From: an uncultured Flavobacteriaceae bacterium
GTDB lineage: Bacteria > Bacteroidota > Bacteroidia > Flavobacteriales > Flavobacteriaceae
Direction: 5' to 3'
DNA length: 64,000 nucleotides
Assembly: GCA_905182835.1 (NCBI GenBank)
Contig: CAJJDI010000014.1
Span: forward strand, 1-64,000
Part shown: piece by piece, positions 59,726 to 64,000 of the stretch
Numbering within the stretch: position 1 is the stretch's first letter
Layout: each line of letters starts with the position of its first letter
The notes under the pieces: generated by a model
What the model saw: the letters and a program-made list of their open reading frames with translations, nothing else
What the model was told of the DNA's origin: nothing
The model's database searches: none
Position numbers and translations under genes: made by a program

Positions 59726-60781
59726 ATGATAAAGTCTGATATTTTAATTATTGGTGCAGGACCTGTAGGTTTATTTGCTGTTTTCGAGGCAGGGTTATTA
59801 AAAATGAAATGTCATTTAATTGATATTTTACCAAAGCCAGGAGGTCAATGTTCTGAAATTTACCCAAAAAAACCTATTTATGATATTCCAGCTTATCCCG
59901 AAATACTGGCTGATGGTTTAATAGATAAGCTTATGGACCAGTGCTCTCAATTTCAACCTGGCTTCACATTAGGTGAGAGAGCTATGACTATTGACAAACA
60001 AGATGATGATTCTTTTTTAGTTATAACAGACAAGTACACAAAGCATAGTGCTCGAATAGTTGTGATCGCTGGAGGTTTAGGTAGTTTTGAACCCAGAAAA
60101 CCACTTATTAAAAATGTTGATAGATTTGAAGGGTTTGGTCTAGAATACTTTATTAAAGAGCCTAATTTATTTAGAGATAAAAAGGTTGTGATCGCTGGAG
60201 GAGGTGATTCTGCACTAGACTGGACAATTGTTTTAAGTGAAATTGCGTCTGAAGTTACTTTAATTCATAGAAGAAGTGAATTTAGAGGTGCTCTAGACTC
60301 AGTAGATAAAGTTCAGCAGTTAAAAAACTTGAATAAAATTAATATTATCACTCCAGCAGAAGTTGTTAGTCTAAATGGAAAAGTTAACTTAGAATCAATT
60401 ACAATAAAATCATCTGATAATTCTGAAACTGATATTCAGACAGATTACTTTGTCCCTCTTTTTGGTCTTTCTCCTAAATTAGGCCCTATTTCTAATTGGG
60501 GTTTGGAAATTGAAAAAAACGCAATTAAAGTAAATAACTCATTAGATTACCAAACTAACATTCCTGGAATTTATGCTATTGGAGATGTCAACACCTATCC
60601 AGGGAAGCTTAAGTTAATATTATGCGGATTCCATGAAGCTGCTTTAATGTGTCAATCTGCATTTAAGATCTTAAATCCAAATAAAAAATTCTTATTAAAA
60701 TATACTACAGTTTCTGGAGTAGAAGGTTTTGATGGATCACATAAAAAAGCTCCAAAATCTGTTATTAAAACTATCTCATAG
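59726..60781 (+). CDS. Ferredoxin/flavodoxin--NADP+ reductase (thioredoxin-reductase-like)
   Basis: This is a 351-residue FAD/NADPH flavoprotein of the YumC-like FNR group. It has the FAD motif ILIIGAGPVGLFAVFEAGLL, the NADPH motif VVIAGGGDSALDWTIVLSE and the C-terminal GIYAIGDVNTYPGKLKLILCGFHEAALM. The CxxC of true thioredoxin reductase is absent, supporting ferredoxin reductase activity. The stop overlaps the GTG start of the adjacent 2Fe-2S ferredoxin by 1 base (TAGTG), its likely partner. Confidence 0.92.
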   Translation: MIKSDILIIGAGPVGLFAVFEAGLLKMKCHLIDILPKPGGQCSEIYPKKPIYDIPAYPEILADGLIDKLMDQCSQFQPGFTLGERAMTIDKQDDDSFLVITDKYTKHSARIVVIAGGLGSFEPRKPLIKNVDRFEGFGLEYFIKEPNLFRDKKVVIAGGGDSALDWTIVLSEIASEVTLIHRRSEFRGALDSVDKVQQLKNLNKINIITPAEVVSLNGKVNLESITIKSSDNSETDIQTDYFVPLFGLSPKLGPISNWGLEIEKNAIKVNNSLDYQTNIPGIYAIGDVNTYPGKLKLILCGFHEAALMCQSAFKILNPNKKFLLKYTTVSGVEGFDGSHKKAPKSVIKTIS

Positions 60782-61116
60782 TGAATGAAAATGACATAAA
60801 TATAGTTATTACTGATAGGGAAGGTGTTATACATGATGTGATAGCTCCGACTGATATGTCAATAAATTTAATGGAATTAATAAAAATTCATGAACTTGAA
60901 AATGATGGCACTATTGGAATATGTGGAGGTATGAATATGTGTGCTTCTTGCCAATGTTATATTGAGTCTCAACACAATATAATACCTAAATCCGACGATG
61001 AGGAAGCTATGTTGTCGGAAGCTCTTTATTTGCAATCTAATAGTAGGTTAGCTTGTCAAATCCCAATCACTATAGATTTAGATAATCTAAAAATAAAAAT
61101 AGCACCGGAGAGCTAA
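60781..61116 (+). CDS. 2Fe-2S ferredoxin (adrenodoxin type)
   Basis: This is a 111-residue ferredoxin. The cluster ligands are visible as C-x5-C-x2-C in GICGGMNMCASCQCYIE and the fourth Cys in RLACQI. DEEAMLSEALYLQSNSRLACQIPIT is the typical adrenodoxin/Isc-fdx pattern. The GTG start overlaps the reductase stop; no in-frame ATG is better placed. It is translationally coupled to the reductase and lies in a block of Fe-S assembly genes. It may feed electrons to Fe-S assembly or to oxygenases. The 3' end overlaps a convergent gene by 4 bases. Confidence 0.93.
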   Translation: MNENDINIVITDREGVIHDVIAPTDMSINLMELIKIHELENDGTIGICGGMNMCASCQCYIESQHNIIPKSDDEEAMLSEALYLQSNSRLACQIPITIDLDNLKIKIAPES

Positions 61117-61835
61117 TCTAATAATTTTTCTAGAGCAACCGGAAAAATCCTTTCTACAAATTTTTTATAAGCTAGTTCAGAGGGATGTAAATTATCACTT
61201 GCAACAAGTCCAGGATTAACTAATCCTAGCCTTGTAATATCGGTAATATTAATAAAACTAATTTGATTTTCTATACAATAATTTTCTGCAAAATTATTGT
61301 ACAAGTCAATCTCTTCACTGGTTAAACTTGGATTAGGTCCTGATTGTCCAAAAGGGGTATATGCGTAATCTGGTATTGATATAACTATTAGGTTGTTACT
61401 ACTTTGAGATTTTGTTAGACTTATGGCTTTATTTACTAGCTCAGGAAATTCATTTTCATACAGTTCGAATGGTCTATTTTGGTACTGATTATTAACCCCA
61501 ATTAATAAGGTAACTATATCATTATTTTGAAAAATATTATCCGGACTGTCATTCTCAATTACAGGGTCAATACTATTAATTAATGCAGTTGTTGTCCAGC
61601 CTGTAACCGCAATAATTTCAACATTTACTGTATCTATGCTTAACTCGATTTGAAGTGAATCTTTTAATTGAACAGGAAAGTTACATTCATCGCAAACACT
61701 TTGACCAATAGTGTAACTATCTCCTAAGGAGAGTATTTTGTAATTAGTTGGAAAAATACCCATATCTTCTGCGTCTTGAAAAATATCACAACTATATACA
61801 CTAATAATAATAATATATGTGATTATTATTTTCAT
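61113..61835 (-). CDS. SGNH/GDSL-family lipoprotein hydrolase
   Basis: This is a 240-residue envelope lipoprotein esterase. The signal peptide ends at IISVYSC (lipobox Cys near residue 16). SGNH block I is KILSLGDSYTIGQSV (nucleophile Ser), block III is LLIGVNNQYQNR (Asn) and block V is DNLHPSELAYKKF (Asp and His), so the catalytic set is complete. The substrate is unknown: lipid, acetylated glycan or similar. It follows the DUF3050 gene with 0 bases, so it ends a three-gene minus-strand unit led by the acyl-CoA dehydrogenase. Confidence 0.9.
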   Translation of the reverse strand: MKIIITYIIIISVYSCDIFQDAEDMGIFPTNYKILSLGDSYTIGQSVCDECNFPVQLKDSLQIELSIDTVNVEIIAVTGWTTTALINSIDPVIENDSPDNIFQNNDIVTLLIGVNNQYQNRPFELYENEFPELVNKAISLTKSQSSNNLIVISIPDYAYTPFGQSGPNPSLTSEEIDLYNNFAENYCIENQISFINITDITRLGLVNPGLVASDNLHPSELAYKKFVERIFPVALEKLLD

Positions 61836-62615
61836 TTAAACTAAAACTTTTTTGTCTACAATAATATTTTCAATTGAATTCCATAATTCAATCCTTTTTT
61901 TTAGTGATTCTACAGATACTTCTTCAATTTCTTTCCATTTTTCTAGATCATTTTCTGCTAATTCTACGACCATTTCTAGAGCCATAGGTCCATGTTCATC
62001 TTCATCTAATTCAATATGTCTTTCAAAGTAGTAAATCAATTTTGAAATATCTTGCTCAGGAAAATTCTGTTGAAAGTTTTTTAAAATTGCTGTAAACATA
62101 CTCGGAATTAGATTTTCTCTACCAAATGTAAAAGCTGCTGCAACTTTATGAGGTTTTCCTTCTTCGATTATCTTAAAGGTGAATTCTAAAAAATCTTTAA
62201 CCTCTTTTGGAATCTTTGAAGAATTAATTGTGTTAAAAATATCTTCATCCTTTAATTTAGTCAAGAATAGATCTATATCATTGGTATCTGCTCCAAAACT
62301 TTCGATAGCTTCTAAATATAGCTCGTAATGACTTTTTCTTTGGCCAATTTGATTAATATCTGTTTCTTCAGCAAGAACAATTTCATTAATTAAATATGCT
62401 GTTTGGGAATTATTATTTGGCAACCAAGGAGTTGATGTACATGTTAATTTTCTTTGTAGAGACTTTAATAATGACATAAAATCCCATACTGCAAAAACAT
62501 GAATTTGAACAAAAGTCCTTAAGTCTTGGATTGTTTTAATATTTGAATATAAATTATGATTTAGTAATTCTTCTCTATAATGTAGAATTGAATTGTTGAT
62601 TTTTTCAACTGTCAT
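61836..62615 (-). CDS. DUF3050 (heme-oxygenase-like fold) protein
   Basis: This is a 259-residue helical protein matching DUF3050: RTFVQIHVFAVWDFMSLLKSLQRKLTCTSTPWLP near the N-terminus, NEIVLAEETD, and the C-terminal RHIELDEDEHGPMALEMVVEL. The His/Glu/Asp placements (HVFAVWDFM, EET, EDEHG) resemble heme-oxygenase-like di-iron folds and suggest metal binding, which is an inference. It lies 5 bases after the acyl-CoA dehydrogenase gene and abuts the SGNH gene. Confidence 0.85.
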   Translation of the reverse strand: MTVEKINNSILHYREELLNHNLYSNIKTIQDLRTFVQIHVFAVWDFMSLLKSLQRKLTCTSTPWLPNNNSQTAYLINEIVLAEETDINQIGQRKSHYELYLEAIESFGADTNDIDLFLTKLKDEDIFNTINSSKIPKEVKDFLEFTFKIIEEGKPHKVAAAFTFGRENLIPSMFTAILKNFQQNFPEQDISKLIYYFERHIELDEDEHGPMALEMVVELAENDLEKWKEIEEVSVESLKKRIELWNSIENIIVDKKVLV

Positions 62616-62620
62616 ATGTT

Positions 62621-63799
62621 TTATTTAAATGCATTTAAACCTGTAATATCTAATCCAGTAATAAGTAAATGAATATCATGCGTCCCTTCATACGTTATAA
62701 CACTTTCTAAATTCATCATGTGTCTCATTATAGAATATTCACCTGAGATTCCCATACCACCTAAAATTTGCCTTGAATCTCTTGCAATTTTAATTGCCAT
62801 TTCCACATTATTTCTTTTTGCCATTGAGATTTGAGCAGTTGTAGCTTTTCCTTGATTTTTTAAATTACCTAACCTCCAAGCTAACAATTGAGCCTTAGTG
62901 ATTTCAGTTACCATTTCAGCTAATTTCTTTTGTTGTAATTGGAAGCCACCTATTGGTTTGCCAAATTGTATCCTCTCTTTAGAGTACCTTAATGCCGTAT
63001 CATAACAGTCCATTGCGGCTCCTATTGCCCCCCAAGCAATTCCGTACCTTGCAGAATCTAAACAGCCTAATGGAGCGCCAAGTCCAGATTTATTAGGTAA
63101 AATATTTTCCTTTGGTACCTTCACATTATCAAAAATTAATTCACCCGTAGAGCTTGCTCTTAGAGACCACTTATTGTGTGTTTCTGGTGTTGTAAAACCT
63201 TCCATTCCTCTCTCAACAATTAGCCCGTGTATTCTGCCTTCTTCATTTTTGGCCCAAACAATTGCTACCTGAGCAATTGGAGAGTTTGAAATCCACATTT
63301 TAGCTCCGTTAAGCAAATAATGGTCTCCTTTGTCTTTAAAATTTGTAACCATCCCAGATGGATTAGATCCGTGGTCAGGTTCAGTTAACCCAAAACAGCC
63401 CATCCATTCGCCAGAGGCAAGTTTTGGTAAAAATTTCATTCTTTGTTCTTCATTTCCATATTTCCATATTGGAAACATAACTAATGAGGACTGAACTGAG
63501 GCAGTCGACCTAACGCCTGAATCACCTCTTTCAATTTCTTGCATAATTAAACCATAGGATATATAGTCAAGTCCAGCTCCACCGTATTCTTCTGGTATAT
63601 AAGGCCCAAAAGCTCCGATATTTGCTAAACCACTTACAATTTGTGTAGGGAACTCAGCATTTTGTGCGTATTCTTCAATTATTGGACTAACGTCTCTTTT
63701 TACCCATTCTCTTGCTGCATCACGCACTAACAAATGTTCTTCTGATAGTAATTCATCTAAATTATAATAGTCAGGTGCTTCAAATAAATCTGGTTTCAT
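62621..63799 (-). CDS. gcdH: Glutaryl-CoA dehydrogenase-like acyl-CoA dehydrogenase
   Basis: This is a 392-residue FAD enzyme of the acyl-CoA dehydrogenase family. It follows glutaryl-CoA dehydrogenase closely: MGCFGLTEPDHGSNPSGM, GAKMWISNSPIAQVAIVWAKNE, LGAPLGCLDSARYGIAWGAIGA, MAKRNNVEMAIKIARDSRQILGGMGISGEY and the catalytic Glu in ITYEGTHDIHLLITG. The enzyme converts glutaryl-CoA to crotonyl-CoA in lysine/tryptophan breakdown. A TATTTTTG box lies 22 bases upstream. It leads a unit with DUF3050 and the SGNH lipoprotein. Confidence 0.92.
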   Translation of the reverse strand: MKPDLFEAPDYYNLDELLSEEHLLVRDAAREWVKRDVSPIIEEYAQNAEFPTQIVSGLANIGAFGPYIPEEYGGAGLDYISYGLIMQEIERGDSGVRSTASVQSSLVMFPIWKYGNEEQRMKFLPKLASGEWMGCFGLTEPDHGSNPSGMVTNFKDKGDHYLLNGAKMWISNSPIAQVAIVWAKNEEGRIHGLIVERGMEGFTTPETHNKWSLRASSTGELIFDNVKVPKENILPNKSGLGAPLGCLDSARYGIAWGAIGAAMDCYDTALRYSKERIQFGKPIGGFQLQQKKLAEMVTEITKAQLLAWRLGNLKNQGKATTAQISMAKRNNVEMAIKIARDSRQILGGMGISGEYSIMRHMMNLESVITYEGTHDIHLLITGLDITGLNAFK

Positions 63800-63821
63800 A
63801 GAATGATATTTTTATGTTATA

Positions 63822-63829
63822 CAAAAATA
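63822..63829 (-). promoter_or_regulatory. -7 box for gcdH
   Basis: On the minus strand TATTTTTG (63829 to 63822) matches TAnnTTTG, 22 bases before the gcdH start codon. No convincing -33 element is visible. Confidence 0.35.
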
Positions 63830-63886
63830 AACAAAGCTTGTTAATTTATAGTATTTGTCATAAAAAAAAGAAATTTATTATTAAGT

Positions 63887-64000
63887 CTAAGAATTTAATA
63901 ATTCTGACAATAAATGATGAAAATGGTGAACCCCTTTTTCTTTTGTTGCTGAATATCTGCCAGATTTATAAAAGCGTGAATTAATTCCTTTCTGAACATT
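63887..64000 (-). CDS. Unidentified protein, C-terminal 37 residues only
   Basis: On the minus strand a frame is open from the window edge to a TAG at 63887. It reads INSRFYKSGRYSATKEKG then VHHFHHLLSELLNS. The codon use and non-repetitive sequence look like a real protein tail, but I do not recognise the family. Its start lies outside the window. Confidence 0.55.
   Translation of the reverse strand, partial: NVQKGINSRFYKSGRYSATKEKGVHHFHHLLSELLNS

Noticed and set aside
1-64000. tRNA or rRNA genes, CRISPR arrays, prophage or transposons
   Set aside because: I looked through all intergenic gaps; none holds a cloverleaf, regular spaced repeats or integrase/transposase genes.

Overview
The window is a compact, AT-rich (by eye about 30% GC) chromosomal stretch from a member of the Bacteroidota, almost certainly class Flavobacteriia. 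The evidence is: gliding genes gldE and gldD; two secreted proteins ending in type IX secretion (T9SS) sorting domains; a thiamine-type TonB receptor; many family-level markers of this group (DUF3098, DUF3127, DUF3784, DUF4271, DUF4296, DUF3050); Bacteroidota-type promoter boxes (TAnnTTTG); and little sign of Shine-Dalgarno sites. Small genes, tight spacing and low GC suit a streamlined marine flavobacterium. That lifestyle is an inference.

Layout. 0-6 kb: succinate dehydrogenase sdhA (5'-truncated by the window) and sdhB, an Ig-like lipoprotein, and glyS. 6-15 kb: two tandem secreted T9SS cargo proteins that share C-terminal modules (one carries a lysyl-endopeptidase-like protease), then a large SprA-like outer-membrane protein on the other strand. 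15-23.5 kb: exonuclease III, an aldo/keto reductase, RNase G, a 29-residue basic protein missed by size cut-offs, HU, mutY, ssb, gldE, gldD and a DMT transporter. 23.5-29.5 kb: two M16 peptidases, rplU-rpmA and ahcY. 29.5-34 kb: a phosphopantetheinyl transferase, a PnuC transporter and a NadR-like kinase, then a TPP riboswitch controlling a TonB receptor. 34-39.6 kb: greA, a HIT protein, a histidine kinase, a DUF3127 protein with an SSB-like tail, a fatty-acid transporter and two PPK2 kinases in tandem. 39.6-47.3 kb: the ftsX-DUF3098-uppP-truB group, leuS, DUF3784, and an Lrp regulator with a saccharopine-dehydrogenase-like enzyme. 47.4-55.4 kb: pckA, hemD-like, DUF4271, a dolichol-phosphate-mannose-synthase-like glycosyltransferase, dihydroorotase, DUF4296, tyrS and a LuxE-like protein. 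55.5-61.1 kb: a two-component system, trmB, an alkyltransferase-like protein, and an Fe-S/redox block (mrp, nfu, ferredoxin reductase, ferredoxin). 61.1-64 kb: an SGNH lipoprotein, DUF3050, glutaryl-CoA dehydrogenase and the tail of an unidentified gene.

Most of the window is housekeeping. I see no CRISPR array, prophage, insertion sequence, rRNA or tRNA, no intergenic gap over 300 bases, and no clear pseudogene. I did not find an obviously new multi-gene system. The most unusual signals are: a long imperfect palindrome that buries the start codon of the secreted protease; a TPP riboswitch with a readable alternative pairing, beside a PnuC/kinase pair that may really serve thiamine; the 29-residue basic gene; and a DUF3127 protein ending in the same DDLPF tip as SSB.
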